From Paraburkholderia phenazinium (GTDB taxonomy: Bacteria; Pseudomonadota; Gammaproteobacteria; Burkholderiales; Burkholderiaceae): DNA of 64,000 bases. The stretch is taken from contig NZ_FNCJ01000016.1 in assembly GCF_900100735.1 (NCBI RefSeq), forward strand, positions 110,737 to 174,736. The letters run 5' to 3'. The notes below the pieces were generated by a model, which was not told the origin of the DNA, did no database searches, and saw nothing but the letters and a program-made list of their open reading frames with translations. Shown piece after piece: positions 1 to 8,030 of the stretch (position 1 is its first letter; each line of letters begins with the position of its first letter). Made by a program: the position numbers and the translations under genes.

Positions 1-1
1 C

Positions 2-703
2 GGCATAGCACTCTTTGCAGTGTGCTGGTTTGGCCTCGGCGAGACTAACAGGAATCCATCGAACACCATCAGGCAGCAGCTTCGGGCGTATCCTGCGCTG
101 TTCCGCGAACGTCGCTTCTGGGCCTATGCGCTGTGCATGGCGTTCTCAACGGGTACGTTCTATGCGTTTCTGGCCGGCGCTCCATTGGCCGCGAAAGCTG
201 CGTTCGAGGTGCCGCCGGCAATGCTGGGCTTGTATATGGGCACCATCACTGCCGGTTTCATGCTCGGCAGCTTCCTGTCCGGTCGCTACGCCAACCGCTA
301 TCCGCTCACCACGACCATGACGACAGGACGTATCGTTGCTTGCGCCGGCCCCATGATCGGGTTGGCGCTATTCCTCGTCGGCGCCAGACATGCAATAGCG
401 CTGTTCGGACCTTGCATGCTGGTCGGTGTCGGCAACGGCCTGTCAAATCCGTGCGCCCATGCGGGAGCGGTCTCGGTGCGGCCGGACCTGGCGGGAAGTG
501 CTTCCGGTCTGGCTGGCGCGATGACCATTGCTGGCGGTTCTGCTCTTTCCTCAATGACGGGAGCTGTGTTGACGCAGAGCAACGCAGCTTACGCACCGCT
601 TTGCTTGATGCTGCTCTCCTCTGTGATTGCTCTGTTGGCCGCATCTTATGTGCGGGTGTTGGACAGGCGTGAGGAGCCTCGATGTTCGAACGTTGACGCG
701 TAG
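2..703 (+). CDS. MFS exporter, Bcr/CflA-like, 5' end missing
   Basis: The frame is open to the left edge, so only the C-terminal part (about 234 residues) is present. It shows alternating hydrophobic segments and short basic loops, including a GxxxG-rich stretch (LGLYMGTITAGFMLGSF), typical of the second six-helix half of a 12-TM major facilitator. The pattern of small residues (SNPCAHAGAVS, GSASGLAGAM) matches the Bcr/CflA drug-resistance branch, which exports drugs or metabolites by proton antiport in the inner membrane. It ends with a TAG at 701-703. Substrate cannot be told from the half seen. The next gene is convergent, so no operon partner is visible in the window. Confidence 0.8.
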   Translation, partial: GIALFAVCWFGLGETNRNPSNTIRQQLRAYPALFRERRFWAYALCMAFSTGTFYAFLAGAPLAAKAAFEVPPAMLGLYMGTITAGFMLGSFLSGRYANRYPLTTTMTTGRIVACAGPMIGLALFLVGARHAIALFGPCMLVGVGNGLSNPCAHAGAVSVRPDLAGSASGLAGAMTIAGGSALSSMTGAVLTQSNAAYAPLCLMLLSSVIALLAASYVRVLDRREEPRCSNVDA

Positions 704-772
704 CATCCGTGACGAGTCACCCACACCTTGGCGGCGCTTCGTTTAGCAAGCACCCGAATAAACCGCTGCGCG

Positions 773-1192
773 TCAATCCATCTGCGCGAGCGCGGCGGCA
801 AGGACCATCTCGTCGCAATTGGCGGGACGCTTCTGCCCTCGCGCGCGCGGCTTGAAGATCGCGTTGCCGCGTTCGATCCGCTGGCCCGTCAAGGCGCAAT
901 ACCCGCCGTGGCGCGCCGTCACCTGAATCCACACCTGGTCGACGTAATGACACATAGTCGGATCGCACCATGAAACAAGGGCGGACGCGTCGTCCTGCCG
1001 CTCGATCGAGGTAATCTTGCTGCCGCAACCCGGCAACGGCCTGCCCAGATGGGGCTCAGGCGGCTTGTCCGCACAGCCTGCGGGACGCACCCTGCATCCG
1101 GCATGCCAGGCCTTCTCGGCAGGCGATTCTGCCCCGCCGGCAAGATGCGTTAGAAGCGAGACCACCTGGTTCCACGGGTTCACCTGTTCCAT
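773..1192 (-). CDS. DUF3331 domain protein
   Basis: A 139-residue cytosolic protein whose second half carries the motif pattern I associate with DUF3331: ITSIERQDDASALVSWCDP, then TMCHY, CALTG and a basic RARGQKRP stretch, with paired Cys and His residues that could bind metal. Function of the family is unknown; it is largely confined to Burkholderia and relatives. I start it at the ATG at 1192 because a GAGAGG ribosome site lies nine bases upstream; a longer in-frame start at 1249 lacks one. It is convergent with the MFS gene and is separated by about 180 bases from the porin gene upstream, so it may be a single transcript. Confidence 0.75.
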   Translation of the reverse strand: MEQVNPWNQVVSLLTHLAGGAESPAEKAWHAGCRVRPAGCADKPPEPHLGRPLPGCGSKITSIERQDDASALVSWCDPTMCHYVDQVWIQVTARHGGYCALTGQRIERGNAIFKPRARGQKRPANCDEMVLAAALAQMD

Positions 1193-1376
1193 GTCCGTAT
1201 GCCTCTCAGATAACCTCGGGAGACGCGCCGGAGCACTCCGGCGATCCATCGTTTGACCCTAATGCGGACGACCTCGAACGGCACCTGCTGTTGCCTGCAT
1301 GCGCTTGCTTATGTCGGTTTTTGCCTGGTGTCGGCACAAGGAAGGATGCGGCGCCCATACTTCCCACCCTCATCGA

Positions 1377-2933
1377 TCACCAGCCGAACTTGCCCTCTAC
1401 CCCAACGTAGTCCGCGTTGTGCGCACCCAGCTCACGCAACGAATCGGCAATCTGAAAGTGCACCGCCTCCAGCGCCGCCGACACGTTCGCATTGACCGCC
1501 CAGTCCACCCGAAGCTGGGTGTACATCCCCGTCCATAGCCCGCCGTGCCCTGCCGTGTTCGGCACCGCCACGCCACCCTGCTGATAGACCGCGTCGCCGG
1601 TGGTCTCGCGCCACTGCAAGCCGACTGCCGCCAGCACCGTCACCGCCCGCGTCGGCTTGAAGCTCAGCGAAGGCTTGAGGTGCAGCACATTGCTATAACC
1701 GGTGTAACCGGCCAGCGTGAAGTAGTAGCCATTCGGAAACAGCGCATTGAAGGTGCCGAGACGGCCATCGCCGGGACGACGGTCGCCGGATGCGCCGTCA
1801 AACTGCAACGCAAGGCGCGGCGTGCCCGGCAACGCAGCCAGCGTATAGCCGGCAATCGAGCCGAACGCCCACGCCTGAATCGTGTCGGCGCCGACCCGGC
1901 CGGTCTGCAGCATCGATTCGGCGTCCCAGTCGAGCGGCTGCCGCTTGCCGGCATAACGCACATCGAACACCTCGCGATGCTCGGTCCCCGCCGCGTCGAG
2001 ATATTGCCCGTTGCTGCGGTTAAAGCTTGCGTAGTAAGCGGACAGCTCGCCCGGTCCCACATCGCGACGCTCGACCCGTACGCCGCTAAAAGTGAAATGC
2101 TTGTTCGACACATCGTCGAACGGCTGGTCGTCGCGGTACTGCACCGGCTGGCTCGCGAAGGCCATGATGCGCCACCGCTGCACGGCCCATTCGGTCCATA
2201 GCGCGTCGAAGGCCTGACGGACATTCGGTCCGTCGCGCACCGACACGAAGCGCTGCAGATCGAAGCCCATCTCCTGGCGGCCGACACGAAACCGGAACAG
2301 ACCACCGGCCAGCCCCACGGAGTAGGTCGCGAACGCCTGTTCCAGATCGAGCACGTCGCGATCGACCGGCGTCACGGCGTTCTTGCCGAACGGGCGCGCG
2401 TCTTCCAGTTGCACGAAAATCTGCAGATGCTGCTCGAAGTGCGCATCGGCATGAACCTCCGTGCGCTGGATCACGTAGGAGTCGTCCTGTCCTTTGCCGA
2501 GTCCGAACAATGCCGCATTGTTCATCTCGAAGCGCTCGCGCAGATTCATGCCGAGCGACAGGTAGTTATCCGGATCGTTGCCGAGCGCGATGTACTTCAG
2601 ACTGTCCAATGGCTTGCGCGGGACGCACGGGTTGGCAAGCACCGACCAGTCCTCCTGCCAGCGGTTGAAGAGAATCGCGGGACGCTTGACGGTGCAGCTA
2701 ACGGTCGTAGTCCCAGGCGATCTGGCCACGGCAGTCCTATCTGCGGCCGTGCCAGCGCCGGCGGCATCAACGGTACTAGCGGCACTCGCCGGCTGCCCAA
2801 GCGGCACGCCTTCGGCATTCGCGAAAGGCACATAAGCGCTGCTCCCCAGCGCAACGAGCAACGACCAGGCAGCGGGTATAGACGAAATGAATGCCACCGA
2901 ATGAAGGTTCCTGGGAGGCTCGCGGTCAGGCAA
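1377..2933 (-). CDS. Alginate-export-type outer membrane porin
   Basis: A 518-residue protein with an N-terminal hydrophobic stretch ending near AYVPFANA, consistent with a signal peptide, a Pro/Ala/Thr linker, then a long region of alternating aromatic and polar residues typical of a beta barrel, ending in aromatic FGW as outer membrane proteins do. Features of the alginate export (AlgE-like) domain are seen: RERFE, QRTEVHADAHF, RVGRQEM and the Asp/Arg-rich constriction-like segments. The family includes AlgE, but in Burkholderiaceae such porins are usually found beside catabolic genes and pass small organic anions or sugars. It follows the alpha/beta hydrolase gene with a gap of only 30 bases and is probably the last gene of that operon, giving the pathway an outer membrane entry point. 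The substrate is unknown. Confidence 0.8.
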   Translation of the reverse strand: MPDREPPRNLHSVAFISSIPAAWSLLVALGSSAYVPFANAEGVPLGQPASAASTVDAAGAGTAADRTAVARSPGTTTVSCTVKRPAILFNRWQEDWSVLANPCVPRKPLDSLKYIALGNDPDNYLSLGMNLRERFEMNNAALFGLGKGQDDSYVIQRTEVHADAHFEQHLQIFVQLEDARPFGKNAVTPVDRDVLDLEQAFATYSVGLAGGLFRFRVGRQEMGFDLQRFVSVRDGPNVRQAFDALWTEWAVQRWRIMAFASQPVQYRDDQPFDDVSNKHFTFSGVRVERRDVGPGELSAYYASFNRSNGQYLDAAGTEHREVFDVRYAGKRQPLDWDAESMLQTGRVGADTIQAWAFGSIAGYTLAALPGTPRLALQFDGASGDRRPGDGRLGTFNALFPNGYYFTLAGYTGYSNVLHLKPSLSFKPTRAVTVLAAVGLQWRETTGDAVYQQGGVAVPNTAGHGGLWTGMYTQLRVDWAVNANVSAALEAVHFQIADSLRELGAHNADYVGVEGKFGW

Positions 2934-2963
2934 CCGCGAGCCGTCTGGACGACGCGCTGCGCG

Positions 2964-3785
2964 TTATGACTGCAGGAAGGCGAGCAGATCGGCGTTGACC
3001 TTGTCCGCCTCGGTCGTGCACATGCCGTGCGAGGCGCCCGGATAGACCTTGAGCGTCGCGTTCTTGACGATCTCCACGGCCTTGCGCCCCGAGTTATCGA
3101 GCGGCACGATCTGATCGTCGTCGCCTTGCAGGATTAGCGTCGGCACATCGATCTTTTTGAGGTCGGGCGTGTAGTCGACCTCGGAGAACTGCTTGATGCA
3201 CTCGTAGAGACCGAGCACACCGCCCGCCATCCCCTGGCGCCAAAAGTCGTCGATCACGCCTTGCTTGACCTTGGCGTTGGGCCGGTTATAGCCGTAGAAC
3301 GGCAGCGCCAGGTCCTTGAAGAACTGCGAGCGGTCGTTGGCGGTGTTGGTGCGAATCCCGTCGAAGACCTCCTTCGGCACACCGCCCGGATTGGCTTCCG
3401 TCTTCAGCATCAGCGGCGGCACCGCGCTGATCAGGACCATTTTAGAAACGCGCTTCGTGCCATGACGGCCCACGTAGTGCGAGATTTCCCCGCCACCCGT
3501 GGAGTGGCCCACAAGGGTTGCGCCCTTCAGGTCGAGCGCGTCGATCACGGCGGCCAGGTCGTCCGCATAGGTGTCCATTTCGTTGCCGAGCGCGGTCTGG
3601 CTCGAGCGGCCGTGGCCGCGGCGGTCGTGCGCAATCACACGGTAGCCCTTTTGCAGCAGGAACAGCATCTGCACATCCCACGCGTCCGCACTGAGCGGCC
3701 AGCCATGCGAGAACACGACAGGCTCGCCCGTGCCCCAGTCCTTGTAATAGATCTGTGCGCCATCTTTGGTCGTAACGTAGTTCAT
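2964..3785 (-). CDS. Alpha/beta hydrolase, non-haem chloroperoxidase type
   Basis: A 273-residue single-domain alpha/beta hydrolase. It opens with YYKDWGTGEPVVFSHGWPL, the usual start of the cofactor-free haloperoxidase/arylesterase branch. The nucleophile elbow GHSTGG puts Ser95 at the active site; the acid is probably the Asp in LQGDDDQIVP and the base the His in GASHGM. Such enzymes hydrolyse esters or lactones and give perhydrolase activity as a side reaction. Start chosen at the ATG at 3785 (AGGAGTACG just before); an upstream in-frame start at 3827 would add an unconserved tail. It sits 65 bases downstream of the VOC gene and 30 bases upstream of the porin gene in the same direction. 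Confidence 0.85.
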   Translation of the reverse strand: MNYVTTKDGAQIYYKDWGTGEPVVFSHGWPLSADAWDVQMLFLLQKGYRVIAHDRRGHGRSSQTALGNEMDTYADDLAAVIDALDLKGATLVGHSTGGGEISHYVGRHGTKRVSKMVLISAVPPLMLKTEANPGGVPKEVFDGIRTNTANDRSQFFKDLALPFYGYNRPNAKVKQGVIDDFWRQGMAGGVLGLYECIKQFSEVDYTPDLKKIDVPTLILQGDDDQIVPLDNSGRKAVEIVKNATLKVYPGASHGMCTTEADKVNADLLAFLQS

Positions 3786-3850
3786 GGAACGTACTCCTGT
3801 GTGTGCAAAGGGGAACCGGCGGCGCAACGCCCATCCGTCAAACCTTCGGG

Positions 3851-4804
3851 CTATTTCGCCGCCTCGTGTATCTCGGCAATGTAGCCACCGGGAAATTCAA
3901 GCATTGCCGAGCGCCCGTACATACTCTGCGCCGGCTGTGACACCACCTTGACGCTCGCGGCCTGGGCCTTCGCAAGCGTCGCGTCCAGATCGGCGACCTG
4001 GTAGCCGGTTATCTCGCGCCCATACGGCCAGGGCAGCTTGCCGTCGGTGACGAAGATCAGCATGTTGCCGAAGCCCGACTGTAGCCGCACTCGCCGCATC
4101 GTTTGGCCGGACAGGCCGATCTCGGCGGCATCGGCATGCTTGTCGTCCGAAACCACCTTGCCGTGCGAGAAGCGCACAAAGCGCCGCACGAAGCCGTCGA
4201 CAGCATGCGGCGACAGATACACTCGGTTATCCGGCACGCTCGCGAGCGGCTCGTACACCGGCGCCTTGGTATGCCAGTAGAGCTGCATCGTCAGGCCGCC
4301 CGGCCACTGGATCAGCGCGTCCTTGCCGATCGGGTCGTCGAAGGTATCGACGATCACGTCGGCGCCGGCGGCACGCGCGGCATGCACGGCGGCGGCCATG
4401 TCGGTGACGAGGTAGCCGGTGCGTTCGTTACCGAACGGGTAAGGAATCGGCGTCTGGAAGGCGAACACCGACAACATGCCCACCGGCGTGCGGACATACT
4501 GCGACGCGGTTTTACTGGGCGTCGGCGTGACCGTGAAAACTGCGCGCGGCGACGCGAAGCCGCCGAAGGTCGCGATAAAGCTGTTGACGAACGCATCGAT
4601 GTCGTCGTTCGAGACATACACGTGCGTCGTGTCGTATTGCGGCCCTACCGAGACGCTGGCGCTTTGCGGCGCCATCACGTCGTCGCCGGCGCTCGCCTCG
4701 GCATGGCCCGTCGCAACCAGGGCAGCCGCGGCGAGCGTCATGCTCAGCGCAAATCTCACGGCCGCTGAAGTCTGCCGCATACGAAACGGATCAAATAGGC
4801 TCAC
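3851..4804 (-). CDS. Exported double-VOC (glyoxalase-fold) protein
   Basis: A 317-residue protein with a leader (basic N-terminus, then FALSMTLAAAALVATGHAEA) predicting export to the periplasm. Two related halves follow: residues about 55-185 (THVYVSNDDIDAFVNSF ... GGLTMQLYWH) and about 190-315 (NRVYLSPHAVDGFVRRF ... FPGGYIAEIHE), each with the beta-alpha-beta-beta-beta order of the vicinal oxygen chelate fold. His and Glu at the fold's metal positions are visible, but the reaction cannot be assigned. An exported VOC protein is uncommon. It lies ten bases downstream of the XapX gene, so it is clearly in the same transcript. Confidence 0.75.
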   Translation of the reverse strand: MSLFDPFRMRQTSAAVRFALSMTLAAAALVATGHAEASAGDDVMAPQSASVSVGPQYDTTHVYVSNDDIDAFVNSFIATFGGFASPRAVFTVTPTPSKTASQYVRTPVGMLSVFAFQTPIPYPFGNERTGYLVTDMAAAVHAARAAGADVIVDTFDDPIGKDALIQWPGGLTMQLYWHTKAPVYEPLASVPDNRVYLSPHAVDGFVRRFVRFSHGKVVSDDKHADAAEIGLSGQTMRRVRLQSGFGNMLIFVTDGKLPWPYGREITGYQVADLDATLAKAQAASVKVVSQPAQSMYGRSAMLEFPGGYIAEIHEAAK

Positions 4805-4814
4805 TCGTGACCTC

Positions 4815-5057
4815 TCAGGTTTGCTTGCGCGAATCGATCGCGCTTTCGGAATGGGATGATTCGGCCGCCGGGGCGACGCTCACGTGCGCGGCGCTGTGCA
4901 ACAGATGTGCCTGCACGAACGGCACCGCCCCTTCGCCGATCACAATGCCGAGCAGGCCGACGAGCGCGACCAGCGGCGGCGCGGGCGAATGCACGCGCAC
5001 CATCCAGTACAGTAGTCCCACCACGAGACCGGCTCCAAACGAAATCAGATATGTCAC
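4815..5057 (-). CDS. XapX domain small membrane protein
   Basis: An 80-residue protein with two membrane segments (LISFGAGLVVGLLYWMV and PPLVALVGLLGIVIGEGAV) joined by a short RVHSPAPP turn. This is the XapX/DUF1427 pattern, a small family first annotated beside xanthosine uptake genes and otherwise of unknown role. The C-terminal tail is polar and Ser/His rich. It sits between the HD-family gene (46-base gap) and the exported VOC gene (10-base gap). In this context it could be a membrane accessory for transport of the pathway substrate; that is inference only. Confidence 0.8.
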   Translation of the reverse strand: MTYLISFGAGLVVGLLYWMVRVHSPAPPLVALVGLLGIVIGEGAVPFVQAHLLHSAAHVSVAPAAESSHSESAIDSRKQT

Positions 5058-5103
5058 GACTGCTCTCCTTCATACAGCAACACTGGCAACCCCGCAGGCG
5101 CGA

Positions 5104-5790
5104 TCACTCTTGCCACTTTGCGCCGAGAATCAGGCCGCAGTAATTGATGCGCCGGTAATCCGGGTCGAGCCGTTCGAGCACATCCGCACTCAGCGTGCCG
5201 AACGTCGAGCCAGGGCGGTGCGCCACACCTTGCCCAATGGCGTGGATGAACTGCTCCTTGAAGCGCTCGCCACGCGGATAAGCCCGCAGGAGCTCCGCCT
5301 CCGACTCGCGCGGCAAAGCCGCGAGGTCCTCGCCGAACAGATCGGTGCGCACGCCGGCCGCGAGCAGCGCGGCAAGCGTCGAAGCATGTTTCGCAATGCC
5401 GTGGCTGGTATGCAGCGCCACCGCATGCCACATTTGCGTGGCGGCGGATGCAGCCACACCGTGGCGGGCGAGGAACTGCCGCGCCGCGTCCGCGCTGTCC
5501 ACCTCGTAACGCCGTTGCGAGCCGAGGTAGGCAGCGCTCAGTCCGACGTTGATGAACATCGACGCCACATAGAGGCGTTCGGTGTTGCACCGCACCCCGC
5601 CGCGCTGCGCCTTCAACGCCGCAAGGATGAACACACGCTGCGCATGTCCGCTCAGCACGCCGGGCAACAGCGCGCCGGCCACCTCGTGCGCCTCGCGCGC
5701 CAGCTCGCCTTGCGGCACGCCGATGCCGCACACCTTCCTGCTTAACGAGCCTCTACCTGCCCCTGCCCCTGCCGATTCCTGTGACGCCAT
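5104..5790 (-). CDS. HD-family (cyanamide hydratase-like) protein lacking the HD pair
   Basis: A 228-residue all-helical protein that lines up with the cyanamide hydratase-like HD family: H49 in the HAQRVF segment, the EVDSADAARQFL block, then ALHTSHGIA with H127. In family members a His-Asp pair follows the first His by about 30 residues in a context like LLHDLGL; here the same place reads MFINVGLS, with Ile80-Asn81 in place of His-Asp. The metal site is therefore probably broken, and the protein may be inactive or have a non-catalytic role. Start at 5790 is supported by GAGAGA five bases upstream; a start at 5844 would run into the preceding gene. It follows the amidohydrolase gene by 38 bases. 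Confidence 0.7.
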   Translation of the reverse strand: MASQESAGAGAGRGSLSRKVCGIGVPQGELAREAHEVAGALLPGVLSGHAQRVFILAALKAQRGGVRCNTERLYVASMFINVGLSAAYLGSQRRYEVDSADAARQFLARHGVAASAATQMWHAVALHTSHGIAKHASTLAALLAAGVRTDLFGEDLAALPRESEAELLRAYPRGERFKEQFIHAIGQGVAHRPGSTFGTLSADVLERLDPDYRRINYCGLILGAKWQE

Positions 5791-5828
5791 TTGGGTCTCT
5801 CTCCACAGCGCGGGACACGACGCAGGAC

Positions 5829-7544
5829 TCAGAAAGCGAAGCAACTACAGCCCAGCGCACCCCAGAAGCTATTGAGGTCGCCGGCGGGCACCGGGCTTCG
5901 CCATGCCCAGTCGTGCCCGTGTCCATGCACGCCGCACAGCGTCGCGCAGCCGTCCGCACACGCCTGTTGCAACGTGCCCGCCGGCCGGTAGCGGCGATAA
6001 CCGCCGAACTCGGCCACCGGCGACCACGACGGGCTGACCGGCAAGGGCGGCGTTTCGTCGCCGGAGAACCAGGCGCTGCCCACGGTATAGCGGCGCAAGG
6101 CTTCCATGCGGTCGAGCCGGTCCTGCTGCGCGTACATCGCGGTACCGCCGACGGTGCGCCCCGAGACGAGCCAGTACAGCGAGACGAATGGGTTATAGCT
6201 TGCAACGCGGGTGGCGTCGGTACCCGCGCCGACCGGCAGGCCGGCGGCCAGCATCTGGCGGATCGGCGGCGTGCGCGCAGCGGCCTCGGCGCCATAGCGG
6301 GAGATGAAGTATTCGCCCTGGAAAGCCATGCGATGCTGCACGGCGATCCCGCCGCCGAGCGCCGCAATACGTTCGATGTTGCGTTGCGTGATCGTCTCGC
6401 AGTGATCGAAGAACCAGCGCAGCCCGGCGAACGGCGTGTCCTGATTGACGCGTTCGAACACGTTGAGGAACCGGTCGATCGATTCGTCGTAGGTGGCGTG
6501 CAGGCGGAACGGCCAGCGGTTTTGCACCAGCAGGCGCACCACCGCTTCCAGTTCTTTTTCCAGCGCAGCGGGCAGGTCCGGGCGCGGCTCGAGAAAGTCT
6601 TCGAAGTCCGCGGCGGAAAACACCAGCATTTCACCGGCCCCATTCACGCGCAGAAAATCGTCGCCCTCCCCGGGCTTCGTCATCTTGACCCACTTGGCGA
6701 AGTCGTCGATTTCCTTCTTCGCGTTCTGCGTGAAGAGGTTGTAGGCGATCCGCACGGTCAGCTCGCCGCGTTTGGCGAGGTCCATGATCACCGCATAGTC
6801 GTCCGGATAGGCCTGATAGCCGCCGCCCGCATCGATCGCGCTGGTCACGCCCAGGCGGTTCAACTCGCGCATGAACTGGCGCGACGAATTGATCTGGTCG
6901 TCGAACGGCAGCTTGGGGCCCTTCGCCAGCGTCGCGTACAACAAGCCCGCATTCGGACGCGCGATCAGCATGCCGGTTGGATTGCCGCGCCGGTCGCGCT
7001 GGATCTCGCCGCCCGGCGGATTGGGGGTGTCCTGGGTATAGCCGACCGCGCGCAACGCCGCGCCGTTCAGCAGCGCGCTCTCGTACAGGTGCAGGATGAA
7101 GACCGGCGTATCCGGTGCGATCGCATTGATTTCCTCGAGCGTCGGGCCGCGCTTCTCCGCGAACTGGAATTCGTTCCAGCCGCCGATCACACGCACCCAC
7201 TGCGGCGCCGGGGTGCGCGCCACCTGGCGGCGCAGCATCTCAAGCGCCTCATGCAGCGACGGCACGCCGTCCCAGCGCAACTCCATGTTGAAATTCAGGC
7301 CGCCGCGAATCACGTGCAGATGCGAGTCGTTCAGGCCGGGGATGACGGTGCGGCCCTTGAGGTCGATACGCTCGGTGCGCTCGTGAGCATGACGCATCAC
7401 GTCCTGTTCGGAGCCTGCGGCGATGATCTTGCCGTCGGCGACGGCCAGCGCGGTCACGAAAGAACGACGCTCGTCCTGAGTGGCGATCTTGCCGTTAAAA
7501 AAGACCCGCTCCGCCATCCGAGGTACTTGCGTCGGATCGTTCAT
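5829..7544 (-). CDS. Amidohydrolase family 3 (YtcJ-like), shortened near C-terminus
   Basis: A 571-residue metal-dependent hydrolase. The N-terminal beta sandwich gives FNGKIATQD and GRTVIPGLNDSHLHV with the HxH metal pair; later FRLHATYDE, WFFDHCE and the GAGTDATR segment supply further metal and base residues. Family members usually continue after the FSGDE segment with about 50-60 residues (DRKGxLxxGxxAD and a second sandwich strand) before the tail with WSPV, FGGY and CGVHGHGHD. Here FSGDE runs straight into PPLPVSPSWSPV at about residue 497 (near base 6053), so that stretch seems removed in frame. The Cys-rich end (WGALGCSC) is normal for this subgroup. The start is two bases after the stop of the small gene, implying coupled translation. 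Whether it still folds is uncertain. Confidence 0.75.
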   Translation of the reverse strand: MNDPTQVPRMAERVFFNGKIATQDERRSFVTALAVADGKIIAAGSEQDVMRHAHERTERIDLKGRTVIPGLNDSHLHVIRGGLNFNMELRWDGVPSLHEALEMLRRQVARTPAPQWVRVIGGWNEFQFAEKRGPTLEEINAIAPDTPVFILHLYESALLNGAALRAVGYTQDTPNPPGGEIQRDRRGNPTGMLIARPNAGLLYATLAKGPKLPFDDQINSSRQFMRELNRLGVTSAIDAGGGYQAYPDDYAVIMDLAKRGELTVRIAYNLFTQNAKKEIDDFAKWVKMTKPGEGDDFLRVNGAGEMLVFSAADFEDFLEPRPDLPAALEKELEAVVRLLVQNRWPFRLHATYDESIDRFLNVFERVNQDTPFAGLRWFFDHCETITQRNIERIAALGGGIAVQHRMAFQGEYFISRYGAEAAARTPPIRQMLAAGLPVGAGTDATRVASYNPFVSLYWLVSGRTVGGTAMYAQQDRLDRMEALRRYTVGSAWFSGDETPPLPVSPSWSPVAEFGGYRRYRPAGTLQQACADGCATLCGVHGHGHDWAWRSPVPAGDLNSFWGALGCSCFAF

Positions 7545-7546
7545 GG

Positions 7547-7762
7547 TTAGAGACCGCCCTCGTTGGCATGCGCGCCGAGAATCTGCTTGGCATAGCGCAC
7601 GCCGACACCGTATGCGCTATGCGCCTTGAAGATCTCCATGCAACCTTCATAGGTCTCGCCGCGCGCCCAGTCGCGCTGCAGTTCGCACATCAGTTGCAGC
7701 GAGGTCATCGGCACCGCGCCGACCTGCAGAATGCGCTGCACGGCGCGCTCGTCGTAGGCCAT
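7547..7762 (-). CDS. Small conserved-looking protein, first gene of the operon
   Basis: A 71-residue protein (MAYDERAVQRILQ ... GAHANEGGL) with no signal peptide or membrane segment, predicted mainly helical, with two Cys residues. I do not recognise the family. The ATG at 7762 has GGAG at a good distance; a longer in-frame start at 7840 has none. Its stop is separated by two bases from the amidohydrolase start, a spacing that implies translational coupling, so it is a real gene and probably a partner or subunit of the amidohydrolase. Confidence 0.6.
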   Translation of the reverse strand: MAYDERAVQRILQVGAVPMTSLQLMCELQRDWARGETYEGCMEIFKAHSAYGVGVRYAKQILGAHANEGGL

Positions 7763-7879
7763 GGAGTTCTCCGGTAGGCGAGGCAGGTTTTCAAACCAGC
7801 AAACGCAGGAGGCGAAGGCAAGCTCGAAGTGCAGTTGCACTCGCCATCCCAGTGCCCTGAAGCTTAGGGTGGAACCCGG

Positions 7880-7892
7880 CTTAAAGTCCTGA
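7880..7892. promoter_or_regulatory. Shared upstream motif, copy 1
   Basis: CTTAAAGTCCTGA lies about 120 bases upstream of the small gene that heads the amidohydrolase operon. Nearly the same string (one extra A) lies about 150 bases upstream of poxB at 9900-9913, and both are preceded on the plus strand by a CTTAGG/CTAAGG element 16-18 bases away. Two leftward transcription units sharing this arrangement suggests a common regulator or promoter type. Confidence 0.35.
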
Positions 7893-7968
7893 TGGACAAC
7901 TTAATTGTTCTGAATGGCCTGAAACGATTGCGCGGGATCGGCGAGCGTATCGATGCAGCGAAACGAAG

Positions 7969-7997
7969 GGCCCGGATGCGCGCCGCCCATCCGGGCC
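7969..7997 (-). terminator. Rho-independent terminator-like hairpin after poxB
   Basis: A perfect 10-base stem (GGCCCGGATG with its complement) around a nine-base loop, starting about 35 bases past the poxB stop. Read on the minus strand it is followed by a T-rich stretch (CTTCGTTTCG). It would insulate poxB from the amidohydrolase operon. Confidence 0.6.
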
Positions 7998-8030
7998 TAT
8001 GCCCTCGCTACTTCTACGCGTGTGCCAGAC

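Noticed and set aside
5781..7550. 589-codon plus-strand open frame opposite the amidohydrolase
   Set aside because: Shadow of the real gene; no domain and no ribosome site.
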